From assembly GCA_963753485.1 (NCBI GenBank), contig CAVWCL010000013.1:84202-148201 (forward strand): a stretch of 64,000 nt of DNA, in the 5' to 3' direction. The translations under genes and the position numbers were made by a program. The stretch comes from CAWDLX01 sp963753485 (GTDB lineage Bacteria; Actinomycetota; Actinomycetes; Mycobacteriales; Micromonosporaceae). Each line of letters starts with the position of its first letter. Positions within the stretch are counted from its first letter, which is position 1. Under the pieces are notes generated by a model, which saw only the letters and a program-made list of their open reading frames with translations, was not told the origin of the DNA and ran no database searches. This document shows positions 17,856 to 26,454 of this stretch, piece after piece.

Positions 17856-18419
17856 ATGTTGTCCTTCGACGTCACCGTGGAGATCCCCAAGGGCCAACGC
17901 AACAAGTACGAAGTCGATCACAGGATCGGACGGATCCGGCTCGATCGCACGCTCTTCACCGCAACGCAGTACCCGGCCGACTACGGCTTCGTCGAAGACA
18001 CCCTCGGCGACGATGGCGACCCACTGGACGCCCTCGTGCTGGTGCAGGAACCGACGTTTCCCGGCTGCCTGATCCACTGCCGGGCGATCGGGATGTTCCG
18101 GATGACCGACGAGAAGGGCGGCGACGACAAGGTCCTCTGCGTGCCCGCCGACGATCCCCGGCAAGCTCATCTGCAGGACATCCACAATCTCGCCCAGTTC
18201 GACCTGGCCGAGATCCAGCACTTCTTCGAGGTCTACAAGGATCTGGAGCCGGGCAAGAGCGTCGAAGGGGCGACCTGGGTCGGCCGCCGCGACGCCGAGG
18301 CGGAGATCGAGCTCTCTCGCCACCGCTACGCCGACGCAATCGCCGCCGGCGACTGGCCGCAGGCCGCGCCGGCCCCCTCGATCCGGCCTCAGCCGGCCAA
18401 GCCGCGCGCCCAGCCGTAG
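17856..18419 (+). CDS. ppa: inorganic pyrophosphatase
   Basis: 187-residue family I soluble pyrophosphatase, hydrolysing PPi to drive biosynthetic reactions. The signature DGDPLDALVLV is present, with upstream KYEVDHRIGRIRLDR and ADYGFVEDTLG and downstream HFFEVYKDLEPGK. AAAGGAG lies seven bases before the ATG. A Pro-rich C-terminal tail of about 20 residues is extra to the usual length. The 3' end overlaps the convergent eccD by 31 bases. Confidence 0.95.
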   Translation: MLSFDVTVEIPKGQRNKYEVDHRIGRIRLDRTLFTATQYPADYGFVEDTLGDDGDPLDALVLVQEPTFPGCLIHCRAIGMFRMTDEKGGDDKVLCVPADDPRQAHLQDIHNLAQFDLAEIQHFFEVYKDLEPGKSVEGATWVGRRDAEAEIELSRHRYADAIAAGDWPQAAPAPSIRPQPAKPRAQP

Positions 18420-19804
18420 AGGCCGAGCACCGCCAGGGCCACCGGGGCCAGCGCCACTACCACGATGATGTCGGCGAGGTCGAGCACCCGAGCCAGGTAC
18501 GGCGAGGCCGGCCGGTAACCGGGCCCGACCACGGACGCCGGCGAGCGGCCATCGGCCGCGGTGCTGACTGAGCGGCCATCGGCCGCGGTGCTGAGGAGCG
18601 CTACCACCGCGGCCACCACCAGCGCAGCGACCACCGTCCGCGCGACCGCGGTCCCGCCCGGTACCAGCCGCCAGCCGGTGAATGCCAGGCCGAGGGCGCC
18701 CGCAAGGAGCAACGGCCACCGGACGGCGACACTTGGAAACAGGCGGGCGCGCAGGAGCAGGGCGGCGCTGGCCAGCCCGGCGAGCGCTCGCCCGGCGCCG
18801 CCACCGGCCACCGCAAGCAGGCCGACACCGACCAGACCGGCCGCGGCCAGACCGGCCAGGCAGCCCGCCAGGACCTGGTCACCGCGGACGACGCTGGCCC
18901 GTAGTCGAGCCGGATCCGGCCGCGACTCGGCGGCGATCACCTCGGGGTCGGCCGAGACCGCCGGCAGCGGCAGCCGCCCGGCGCGCACCGCGAGTGTCGG
19001 CCCGGCGCTGATGCCGGCGACCGCGATCACCACGGCGATCGCGGCGGCGGCCGTCGACCCGCCAGCCATGGCGGCCAACCCGGCGCCCGCGCCGACCGTC
19101 GCGGCGGTGCCGCCGGCGACAAAGATCGGGCGGCCGGCGCCGACCACGAGGCCGCCGACCACCGAGGCCACCAACAGTGCCACCGACCCGGCCAGGAGGG
19201 TGACGGTGCCCGGACGCGCGCCGGCGAGCAACAGCGGTGCGCTCGCGGTCGCGTAACCCATGGCGGCGCTGCCGCCGATCGTTCCCACCGCCCGGTCGCC
19301 GAGGACCCGGGCGGACAAACCGCCGGCAACCAGGAGGATCACCGCGGCTGTGACCGCGACCGCCCCCGAGAGGGCTCGGCCGGGCGTGGCGACCAGGACG
19401 GCGAGCCCACCCGCCAACCCGACGGCGATGGCAGCGAGGGCCGTCAGGCGGGTATCGGTCCGCGACCACGGGCGGGCGCCGTCGGCGCGGGCGTATGCGG
19501 CGATCTCCTCCATGACGTCGTCGTAGACCGGTTCCGGCCACTCCAGCGCCTCGGGGACCAGGTACAACACATCACCGTCGCGGACCCCGTGCTGTGCCAG
19601 TGCGGCGTCGAGGCCGAGGAGGGCGCCGTCGACCCGCCGCAGTACCCAGCCGCCGGCGGTGCCGGCCTCGCCGGCCCGGACCACGACCTCGGGCAGCAGC
19701 TCGACCAGCGGAACCTGGTGCGGCACGGCGAGATCGATCCGCCGGTGCGGGGCGCGGATCGTGATGCGGGCCAGACCGTTGGCAGCAGCGGGCATCCCAG
19801 ACAC
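18389..19804 (-). CDS. eccD: type VII secretion integral membrane protein EccD
   Basis: 471 residues. The N-terminal 90 residues form a ubiquitin-like (YukD-type) domain (ARITIRAPHRRIDLAVPHQ, VRDGDVLYLVP), followed by about eleven hydrophobic segments. This is the EccD architecture, which lines the ESX/type VII secretion membrane complex. Start is GTG 19804 or ATG 19795. A duplicated 27-bp unit (18543-18596) gives STAADGRSV twice in a loop near the C-terminus. The ATPase eccC lies 1.2 kb away on the other strand. No eccB, eccE, mycosin or WXG100 gene is in the window. Confidence 0.88.
   Translation of the reverse strand: MSGMPAAANGLARITIRAPHRRIDLAVPHQVPLVELLPEVVVRAGEAGTAGGWVLRRVDGALLGLDAALAQHGVRDGDVLYLVPEALEWPEPVYDDVMEEIAAYARADGARPWSRTDTRLTALAAIAVGLAGGLAVLVATPGRALSGAVAVTAAVILLVAGGLSARVLGDRAVGTIGGSAAMGYATASAPLLLAGARPGTVTLLAGSVALLVASVVGGLVVGAGRPIFVAGGTAATVGAGAGLAAMAGGSTAAAAIAVVIAVAGISAGPTLAVRAGRLPLPAVSADPEVIAAESRPDPARLRASVVRGDQVLAGCLAGLAAAGLVGVGLLAVAGGGAGRALAGLASAALLLRARLFPSVAVRWPLLLAGALGLAFTGWRLVPGGTAVARTVVAALVVAAVVALLSTAADGRSVSTAADGRSPASVVGPGYRPASPYLARVLDLADIIVVVALAPVALAVLGLYGWARGLAG
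18543..18596 (-). repeat. 27-bp direct duplication inside eccD
   Basis: Two adjacent 27-bp copies differing only at the last bases. They encode STAADGRSV and STAADGRSP in frame, in a hydrophilic loop before the last membrane segments of EccD. The duplication keeps the reading frame and probably only lengthens the loop. Confidence 0.85.
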
Positions 19805-19862
19805 CTACCACGCAGGCGACCGAAGGGAAAGTCCGCTGTCGATGTCTGTGGACGAACGGTGC

Positions 19863-20903
19863 TCACCCGGCGAGCGCGGCGGCCGCCCGTTCGATCAGGT
19901 GCGGGACCGTGCCTCCCAGGTGGTCGAATCCCTCACCGACCGTCTTGCCCAGGAGGAACCGGGCGTGTATGCCCTCGCTGATCACGGCGAGCTTGTAGTA
20001 CCCCAGGGCCACGTACCAGCCGATGCCGCTGACGTCGAGCCCAGGCGCCCGGTCAGCATACCGCGCCACCAGCTCGGCGGCGGAGAGGAAGCCCTGCTCG
20101 GGCCCGAACCGCGGAGACGTCGGCGCCCGACCGGCGACCGCCAGTTCGGTGTACACGACGAGCAGTCCGAGGTCGGCCAGCGGGTCGCCCAGGGTCGCCA
20201 TCTCCCAGTCCAACACCGCCAGGATGCGGGTGACGGCCTCGTCGACCATCACGTTGTCGAGCCGGTAATCACCGTGCACGATGCTCGCCCGCGCGGTCGC
20301 CGGGACGCTGTCGCGCAGTCGCGCGACGACCTGCTCCAGCGCGGCGAGCTCGCGGGTCTTCGACCGTTCCCACTGCTGGTACCAGCGGTTGACCTGGCGC
20401 CCGAGGTACCCGTCGGGCCGGCCGAAGTCGGCCAGCCCCACCGAGTCCGGGTCGACCTGGTGCAGCCGGCCGAGGGTGTCGACGAGCAGCTGCCCGGTGG
20501 CGGCGGCGCTGGCGCGGGGAAGGCCGGCGATGTCTGCGACTGAGCGCAGCACCCGACCGTCGACATAGGACATGAGGTAAAACGGTGAGCCGATGACCTC
20601 GGCTTCGGGGCACAGATGCAGCGGCGCCGGCACCGGGAAACCGGTCGGGTACAGCGCCGCGATCACCCGGTACTCGCGGGACATGTCGTGGGCGGTCGGC
20701 AGCACGTGGGCCAGCGGCGGGCGGCGCAGCACCACCGCCTCGCCACCCGTACCCGTGACCCGGTAGGTGAGGTTGGACTTGCCGCCGGCGAGCAGCTCGG
20801 CCCGCAGCGGTCCACCGATGATCCCCGGCGCCACCCGATCCAGGTAACCCGCCAGGCGGTCAGGGTCAAGGCCGGGGGGGCCGCGGTGGTCGGGGGGGTC
20901 CAT
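19863..20903 (-). CDS. phosphotransferase family protein (ACAD10/APH-like)
   Basis: 346 residues from ATG 20903; the frame is open further upstream, but that part overlaps the divergent eccC start region. The kinase core shows SIVHGDYRLDNVMVD (catalytic loop) and VLDWEMATLGDPLADLG (metal-binding Asp), the aminoglycoside-phosphotransferase fold. The phrases LAGGKSNLTYRV, VLRRPP and DMSREYRVI match the subgroup related to the kinase domain of ACAD10/11, thought to act on hydroxyacyl-CoA-type or other small substrates. The substrate is unknown. It lies between eccD and eccC on the eccD strand, which may be coincidental. Confidence 0.85.
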   Translation of the reverse strand: MDPPDHRGPPGLDPDRLAGYLDRVAPGIIGGPLRAELLAGGKSNLTYRVTGTGGEAVVLRRPPLAHVLPTAHDMSREYRVIAALYPTGFPVPAPLHLCPEAEVIGSPFYLMSYVDGRVLRSVADIAGLPRASAAATGQLLVDTLGRLHQVDPDSVGLADFGRPDGYLGRQVNRWYQQWERSKTRELAALEQVVARLRDSVPATARASIVHGDYRLDNVMVDEAVTRILAVLDWEMATLGDPLADLGLLVVYTELAVAGRAPTSPRFGPEQGFLSAAELVARYADRAPGLDVSGIGWYVALGYYKLAVISEGIHARFLLGKTVGEGFDHLGGTVPHLIERAAAALAG

Positions 20904-20980
20904 CCCCGCAAGTCTGCCATCCCGTACCGCCCGGCCAGCGGCGCCGGGGCACCCGGTGTCCGCCGGCGGCCCTAATATCG

Positions 20981-23900
20981 GTGACCGTGAGTACGAACGC
21001 CATCCACCGACCGCCACGGCGGGCTGCGCCGCCGCTACCCAGCGGCGAGCTGGCGCTCGAGCCGCCACCGGCGATCCCCCAACCCGGCGGGGTGCGCTGG
21101 CAGCAGTGGCTCTCCATCGTCCCGATGCTCGCCGGGACGTTCGCCACCGCGCTCATGTTCGGTGGTCGGGACGCGCCGAGCCCGTCCACATATGTCGTCG
21201 GGGCCGTCTTCGGCCTCTCCACGCTGGGCATGCTTGTGCTGAACGTCGGTGGCGCCGGTCCCCGCAAGGCCGAGCTGATGCGGGCCCGCCGCGACTACGT
21301 GCGGTACCTGGGCGGCATCCGCCGGCGGGTCCGGGGCGTCATCGCCGAGCAGCGGGCGGCGCTGGGCTACCGCCATCCGCCGCCGGCGAGCCTGTGGGCC
21401 GAGGCGATCGGTGCCCGGGTGTGGGAACGCCGTCCCGGCGACGCCGACTTCGCAGTGGTCCGGGTCGGGGTCGGTCCCCAGTCGTTGGCCACCCCGCTGG
21501 TCGCCCCGATCCTGGACCCGAGCGCCGACCTGGAGCCGGTCACCGCCGGCGCGCTGCGACGCTTCCTGAACGCCTACTCGATCGTGCCGGATCTGCCGGT
21601 CGCGGTGGCGCTGGCATCGTTTCGGCGGATCGCGGTCGACGACGACGGCGACGGGGATCGGGCGCGCGGGCTGGTGCGCGCCATGCTCGGGCAGCTGGCC
21701 ACCTTTCACGCGCCGGACCACCTCCTGATCGGGGTGTGCGCCCCGGCCGCCCGGCGGCGCGAGTGGGAGTGGCTCAAATGGCTCGGCCACGCGCAACACC
21801 CGGTCCGCAGCGATGCGGTCGGCCGGGTGCGGTTGGTCGGTTCGAGCCTGACCGAGATGGACCAGCTGCTCGATGACGTGCTCGCCACCCGCGGCCGGCT
21901 GGCCCACCAGCCACCGCGCCGACCGGGCGAGTCACCGGCCCGGGAGGTCGCGGCTGTCCAGGTGGTGGTCGTCGTCGATGGCGAGTCCGTTGACGGGACT
22001 CACCGGGTGCTCGACGGCCTCGCGGGGGTCACCGTCGTGGAAGTGAACGGGGCCAGCGGCCCGGCTGAGCCCGCCGGGCTCACCCTCACCATCCATCCCG
22101 ACGGTACCCTCTCGTCCTCCACAGTGGATGGTGACCGGACGGTCGGTCGCGCCGACCAGCTGGCCCCCGCCGCTGCCGAGGGTCTGGCCCGTCGGCTGGC
22201 CCGACTGCGCCCGCCGTCGATGGGAGCGGACCAGCCAACACCCCACGAGCGCGGGCTGGCGGAGCTGCTCGGACTGGGTGATCTCCGATATCCTCCGGCC
22301 GTCGGCTGGCTCGCCCGCCCGGCCCGCGACGTGCTCCGGGTCCCGATCGGCACCGACGCGGACGGTGCGCCGCTCGAGCTGGACCTCAAGGAGGCCGCCC
22401 AGGGCGGTATGGGCCCGCACGGGCTGGTGATCGGAGCTACCGGCTCGGGAAAAAGCGAGCTGCTGCGGACACTGGTGCTCGGTCTGGCCGCCACCCACTC
22501 GTCCGAGGCCCTCAACGTCGTGCTGGTGGACTTCAAGGGTGGCGCCACCTTCGCCAGTCTCGACCGGTTGCCGCACACGTCGGCGGTGATCACCAATCTC
22601 GCCGCCGAGCTGCCGCTCGTCGATCGGATGAACGACGCGCTCAGCGGCGAGCTGACCAGGCGCCAGGAGCTGCTGCGCCGAGCCGGCAACCTGGCCTCCC
22701 TGCGCGACTACGACAACGCCCGGGTCGCCGGCGCACCGCTGGCGCCGATTCCGGCGCTGGTGCTGGTCTGCGACGAGTTCACCGAGCTGCTCACCGCCAA
22801 GCCGGACTTCATCGACCTGTTCCTCCAGATCGGACGCGTCGGCCGGTCACTCGGCATCCACCTGCTCCTGGCCACCCAACGGCTGGAAGAGGGTCGGCTG
22901 CGCGGGCTGGAGGCGAACCTGTCCTACCGGATCGCGTTGCGCACGTTCACGCCGGGTGAGTCGCGCGCGGTGCTCGGCGTGGGCGACGCGGCCGATCTGC
23001 CGGCGGCGCCGGGGCACGGGTACCTGCGGGTCGGCACCGGGGCGCCGCAGCGTTTCCGGTCGGCGTATGTCTCCGGGCCGTACCGCAGGCCGGCACCAGG
23101 CCGGGGCGCCGAGGCACCGCGGGTCCAGTGGTACTCGAGCGAGCCGGCGCCGGTCACCGCGCCACCCTCCACATCGGAGAGCATCGGCGGCGCTGCGGGC
23201 AGCCTGGCCGAGGCGATCATTGACCGGCTGGCCGGCCTGGGCCCGCCGGCGCACCGGGTCTGGCTGGCGCCGCTGGCCGAATCGGTCGCCGTCGAGGAGT
23301 TGCTGGGCGGCCTCGTCCTCGACCCGGACCGCGGGGTGACCGCCGCCGACCCGGGTCTGCGGGGCCCGCTGCGGGTACCGGTCGCGGTGGTGGATCGTCC
23401 CTTCGACCAGCGCCGCGACGTTGGCTGGCTCGATCTGGCCGGCTCGGCCGGGCACGTCGTGGTGGTTGGTGGGCCGCAGTGTGGCAAGTCCACCGCGATC
23501 TGCACCCTGGTCACCGCGCTGGCACTCACCCATACGCCGGACGAGGTGCACGTCTACGGCCTGGACTTCGGTGGCGGCTCGCTCGCCGGCCTGCAGATCC
23601 TGCCCCACGTCGGCGGTGTGGCCAGCCGCCTCGAACCAGCCGTGGTACGCCGGACGGTCGGCGAGATCGCGTCCCTGCTCGCCGACCGCGAACGGCGCTT
23701 CGCCGGCCAGAGCATGGCGACGCTGCGCCAACACCGCGGCGATCCGGACCCGACCGGCGGCGTGGCCGACATCTTCCTGGTCGTGGATGGGTGGGCGACC
23801 CTGCGCCATGAGTACGAGGAGCTGGAGACCGAGATCGTCGACATCGCCACCCGCGGGCTGAGCTACGGCATCCACCTCGTGGCCGCGACGGGCAGGTGGG

Positions 23901-24922
23901 CGGACCTGCGACCGGCGATCAAGGATCTCTTCGGATCCGTGCTGGAGCTGCGTCTCGGCGACCCCGGCGACTCGGCCGTCAGCCGGCGGTCAGCGGCGAA
24001 TGTCCCGGCCGGCTCGCCCGGCCGCGGCCTGTGGTCGGACGGACTGCACATCCTCACCGCCCGGCCGCAGGCGGCCGGGCACAGCACCGGCGAGCTCTGT
24101 GCCGGCATCGCCGCCGCCTGGACCGGTGCCCGGGCGCCTGCGGTCCGCATGCTGCCGGCCCTGCTGCCGTACCAGAGCCTCCTCGAGGCCCGTGACGGCC
24201 GCGCCGGCGAAGAGGTGCCGGTCGGGACCGGCTGGGCGCTGCCGATCGGGATCGCTGAGGGGGACCTACGTCCGGTCCTGCTCGACTTCGCCCAGGAACC
24301 GCACCTGGTCGCCTTCGGCGACAGCGGCTGCGGCAAGTCCACCCTGCTCCGGGTGCTGGCCGAATCGATCGTCCGGCGATACACACCGGAACAGGCCCGG
24401 CTGGTGCTGATCGACTACCGGCGCAGCCTGCTCGGTGCCGTGGCCACCGAGCATCTGATCGGGTACGGCACCGGCGCCGACTCCGCCGGTAGCCTGCTGG
24501 AGTCGGTCGCCGCCCACCTTGAGCGGCGCCGGCCAGACCCCGACGTGACCGCCCAGCAGCTTCGCGACCGGTCCTGGTGGAGCGGGCCCGAGTGTTTCGT
24601 CCTGGTTGACGACTACGACCTGGTCACCGCGGCCGTGGCGAACCCGCTGCTCCCGCTCGTGGAGTATCTCGCGCAGGCCCGCGATGTCGGCCTCCACCTT
24701 GTCGTGGTACGCCGGGCCGGCGGTGCTGGCCGGGCCATGTTCGAGCCGGTACTGCAGCGGTTGCGGGAACTGGGCTCACCGGGCCTGGTGCTCGCCGGCG
24801 ACCGGGACGAGGGCCCGCTGGTCGGCTCGGTCCGGCCCGGCCCGCAGCCGCCGGGCCGGGGCTGGCTCGTGAGCCGCCGTGACGGCACCCGGCTGGTCCA
24901 GCTGGCGCACCTGGCGGGCTGA
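20981..24922 (+). CDS. eccC: type VII secretion ATPase EccC, three FtsK/SpoIIIE domains
   Basis: 1313 residues. Two membrane segments (about 43-60 and 68-90) are followed by three tandem FtsK/SpoIIIE ATPase domains. Walker A motifs are GATGSGKS (about 485), GGPQCGKS (about 830) and GDSGCGKS (about 1112). Walker B-like strands are VLVCDEFTEL, FLVVDGWATL and FVLVDDYDLV. Domain 1 also has VDFKGGATF and LLLATQRLEEGRL, as in EccC proteins where domain 1 is the active motor and the later domains bind substrate. It drives export of WXG100-type proteins. Start is GTG 20981, with GTG 20987 as an alternative. It is unsplit, unlike the EccCa/EccCb pairs. Confidence 0.92.
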   Translation: MTVSTNAIHRPPRRAAPPLPSGELALEPPPAIPQPGGVRWQQWLSIVPMLAGTFATALMFGGRDAPSPSTYVVGAVFGLSTLGMLVLNVGGAGPRKAELMRARRDYVRYLGGIRRRVRGVIAEQRAALGYRHPPPASLWAEAIGARVWERRPGDADFAVVRVGVGPQSLATPLVAPILDPSADLEPVTAGALRRFLNAYSIVPDLPVAVALASFRRIAVDDDGDGDRARGLVRAMLGQLATFHAPDHLLIGVCAPAARRREWEWLKWLGHAQHPVRSDAVGRVRLVGSSLTEMDQLLDDVLATRGRLAHQPPRRPGESPAREVAAVQVVVVVDGESVDGTHRVLDGLAGVTVVEVNGASGPAEPAGLTLTIHPDGTLSSSTVDGDRTVGRADQLAPAAAEGLARRLARLRPPSMGADQPTPHERGLAELLGLGDLRYPPAVGWLARPARDVLRVPIGTDADGAPLELDLKEAAQGGMGPHGLVIGATGSGKSELLRTLVLGLAATHSSEALNVVLVDFKGGATFASLDRLPHTSAVITNLAAELPLVDRMNDALSGELTRRQELLRRAGNLASLRDYDNARVAGAPLAPIPALVLVCDEFTELLTAKPDFIDLFLQIGRVGRSLGIHLLLATQRLEEGRLRGLEANLSYRIALRTFTPGESRAVLGVGDAADLPAAPGHGYLRVGTGAPQRFRSAYVSGPYRRPAPGRGAEAPRVQWYSSEPAPVTAPPSTSESIGGAAGSLAEAIIDRLAGLGPPAHRVWLAPLAESVAVEELLGGLVLDPDRGVTAADPGLRGPLRVPVAVVDRPFDQRRDVGWLDLAGSAGHVVVVGGPQCGKSTAICTLVTALALTHTPDEVHVYGLDFGGGSLAGLQILPHVGGVASRLEPAVVRRTVGEIASLLADRERRFAGQSMATLRQHRGDPDPTGGVADIFLVVDGWATLRHEYEELETEIVDIATRGLSYGIHLVAATGRWADLRPAIKDLFGSVLELRLGDPGDSAVSRRSAANVPAGSPGRGLWSDGLHILTARPQAAGHSTGELCAGIAAAWTGARAPAVRMLPALLPYQSLLEARDGRAGEEVPVGTGWALPIGIAEGDLRPVLLDFAQEPHLVAFGDSGCGKSTLLRVLAESIVRRYTPEQARLVLIDYRRSLLGAVATEHLIGYGTGADSAGSLLESVAAHLERRRPDPDVTAQQLRDRSWWSGPECFVLVDDYDLVTAAVANPLLPLVEYLAQARDVGLHLVVVRRAGGAGRAMFEPVLQRLRELGSPGLVLAGDRDEGPLVGSVRPGPQPPGRGWLVSRRDGTRLVQLAHLAG

Positions 24923-24934
24923 GCCCGCGCGGGC

Positions 24935-26122
24935 TCAGGCGCAGGCTCCGGTGTCGACCCCCTGGGTGCGGGTCGAGGCGGCGGTGGCGACTGGACGAGC
25001 TTCCTTGCCCGTGAGCGCGAACCCGGTGTCCTCGTCGTCGAGGGCGGCGGCGAAGATGACGCCGAGTACGTCGCCGTCCGCGGCGACCAGCGGGCCGCCG
25101 GAGTTGCCGCTGTGTACCTGTGCCCGGATGGTGTAGACCTCGCGCACCACCGTCCGCGACTCGTAGATGTCGGGTCCCTGCACGTCGCGAACGTCGCGGA
25201 TGCGGGCGGCCGTCGCGGTGAACGGCCCGTTGAGCGGAAACCCGATGACGATCGCGTCGTCGCCGGTTTCGGCGTCACCCGGGGCCCAGGGCAACGCCGG
25301 CGCCTCCAGCGAGGGCACGTAGACCACGGCGAGGTCCTCGGCCGGGTCGTAGTAGACGACCTTGCCGGCCCGGCGCGAGCCGTTGAGCTCGACCGCCAGG
25401 GCCCCGCGGGTCCCCGCGACGACATGCGCATTGGTCATCACGTGATGTGGGGCGAAGACGAAGCCGGAGCCTTCGATGCGTCGTTGGCAGCTCGGTGCGG
25501 TCCCGGTGATCTTGACTACCGAGGCCCTGGCCTGGCGCACCGCCGCGGAGTTGGCGAGCTTGGGGTCGGGCGGCTGGACCTCGCGGGCCCGGGTCGGGGT
25601 GAGGTCGCCGAAGACGTTCGGGAAGTCGCCGTTGCCGATCGTGTCGCGCAACCCGTTGTAGAGCACCCGCGCCTGATCAGGCATCACGGCATCGACCGCA
25701 CCGATGATCACGCTGTTGCGCACGGAGCGCGCGACCGAGGGCATGGTGGAGGAGGCGAGCGGACCGGCCACCATCCACGCGACCAGCAGCAGGGCCAGGA
25801 CCGAGACGAAGATCCCGCCGATGTCGTCGACCCGTTTCGCCTGCTCGGTCCGGATCGCCAGCCGCAGCCGGGTGCCGGCCCAGGCAGCCGCGGTCTGCCC
25901 GATCAAGGCGAGCCCGAAGACCGAACCCAGAGAGATCAGAACCCTGGTCACCGGGCTGTCGACATGGCTGACGAAGAGCGGGGCGACCTGCAGCCCCACC
26001 AGCGCACCGCCGAAGAAGCCCACGAACGACAGCGCACCGACGAGGAAGCCCTGGCGATACCCGTTCAAGGCAAACATGATGATCAATGCGATGAGAATCA
26101 GGTCGACCAAGCTGCCGATCAC
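24935..26122 (-). CDS. marP: membrane serine protease MarP
   Basis: 395 residues, close to the 397 of mycobacterial MarP (Rv3671c). The N-terminal third has four CvpA-type membrane segments. The periplasmic chymotrypsin-like domain has the triad His in TNAHVV (about 231), Asp in EDLAVVYV and Ser in SGNSGGPL (about 341). The two Cys that form the regulatory disulfide in mycobacteria are present, in APSCQRR (about 211) and as the second-last residue. MarP supports acid and oxidative stress resistance. The GTG at 26122 overlaps the stop of a 36-codon ORF (GTGA), and AGG lies just upstream. A longer reading from an upstream start is possible but would ignore this junction. Confidence 0.92.
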   Translation of the reverse strand: MIGSLVDLILIALIIMFALNGYRQGFLVGALSFVGFFGGALVGLQVAPLFVSHVDSPVTRVLISLGSVFGLALIGQTAAAWAGTRLRLAIRTEQAKRVDDIGGIFVSVLALLLVAWMVAGPLASSTMPSVARSVRNSVIIGAVDAVMPDQARVLYNGLRDTIGNGDFPNVFGDLTPTRAREVQPPDPKLANSAAVRQARASVVKITGTAPSCQRRIEGSGFVFAPHHVMTNAHVVAGTRGALAVELNGSRRAGKVVYYDPAEDLAVVYVPSLEAPALPWAPGDAETGDDAIVIGFPLNGPFTATAARIRDVRDVQGPDIYESRTVVREVYTIRAQVHSGNSGGPLVAADGDVLGVIFAAALDDEDTGFALTGKEARPVATAASTRTQGVDTGACA

Positions 26123-26229
26123 CTCGCCAGGGTACGGTCGGGCCGCCATCCGCGACCACCTACGGCATCGCGGCGGAGGTCGCTGGCGATCGCCACAGCC
26201 GGTCGCCAGCCGGATCTGGCGGCGCTCAT
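26119..26229 (-). CDS. 36-codon ORF linking the repeat array to marP
   Basis: The ATG at 26229 overlaps the stop of the last 19-codon repeat ORF (ATGA), and the TGA (26121-26119) overlaps the marP start (GTGA). It encodes a basic peptide beginning MSAARSGWRPAVAIAS, with no membrane segment and no family I recognise. GGCGGGAG precedes the ATG. It may be a real small protein or only a relay that carries ribosomes from the array to marP. Confidence 0.4.
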   Translation of the reverse strand: MSAARSGWRPAVAIASDLRRDAVGGRGWRPDRTLAR

Positions 26230-26230
26230 T

Positions 26231-26454
26231 CTCCCGCCTTTCGTTCACGCTGCGGTGCTCGCACCCGCTCGCTCCTCGCGTTCACCCTCCCGCCTTTCGT
26301 TCACGCTGCGGTGCTCGCACCCGCTCGCTCCTCGCGTTCACCCTCCCGCCTTTCGTTCACGCTGCGGTGCTCGCACCCGCTCGCTCCTCGCGTTCACCCT
26401 CCCGCCTTTCGTTCACGCTGCGGTGCTCGCACCCGCTCGCTCCTCGCGTTCACC
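26231..26454 (-). repeat. 56-bp tandem array, GTGA-coupled 19-codon ORFs
   Basis: Four 56-bp units (starting at 26231, 26287, 26343 and 26399). In minus-strand order the first unit is read in frame as the C-terminus of the NUDIX gene, ending at TGA 26396-26394. That stop overlaps the GTG of the next unit, which encodes MNARSERVRAPQRERKAGG and stops on the following GTGA. A third and fourth unit repeat this (26341-26282 and 26285-26226), and the fourth stop overlaps an ATG at 26229. Each unit ends in GGCGGGAG before the next start. The core is shared with the arrays at 7.4 and 37.7 kb. Confidence 0.9.

Noticed and set aside
24935..26122. Mycosin (MycP) of the ESX system
   Set aside because: It has four CvpA-type membrane segments and a chymotrypsin-like HDS order with GNSGG, which is MarP; mycosins are subtilisin-like.
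26231..26454. Possible CRISPR array or minisatellite of no coding meaning
   Set aside because: No spacers; and the exact stop-start overlaps in each unit argue that reading frame matters.
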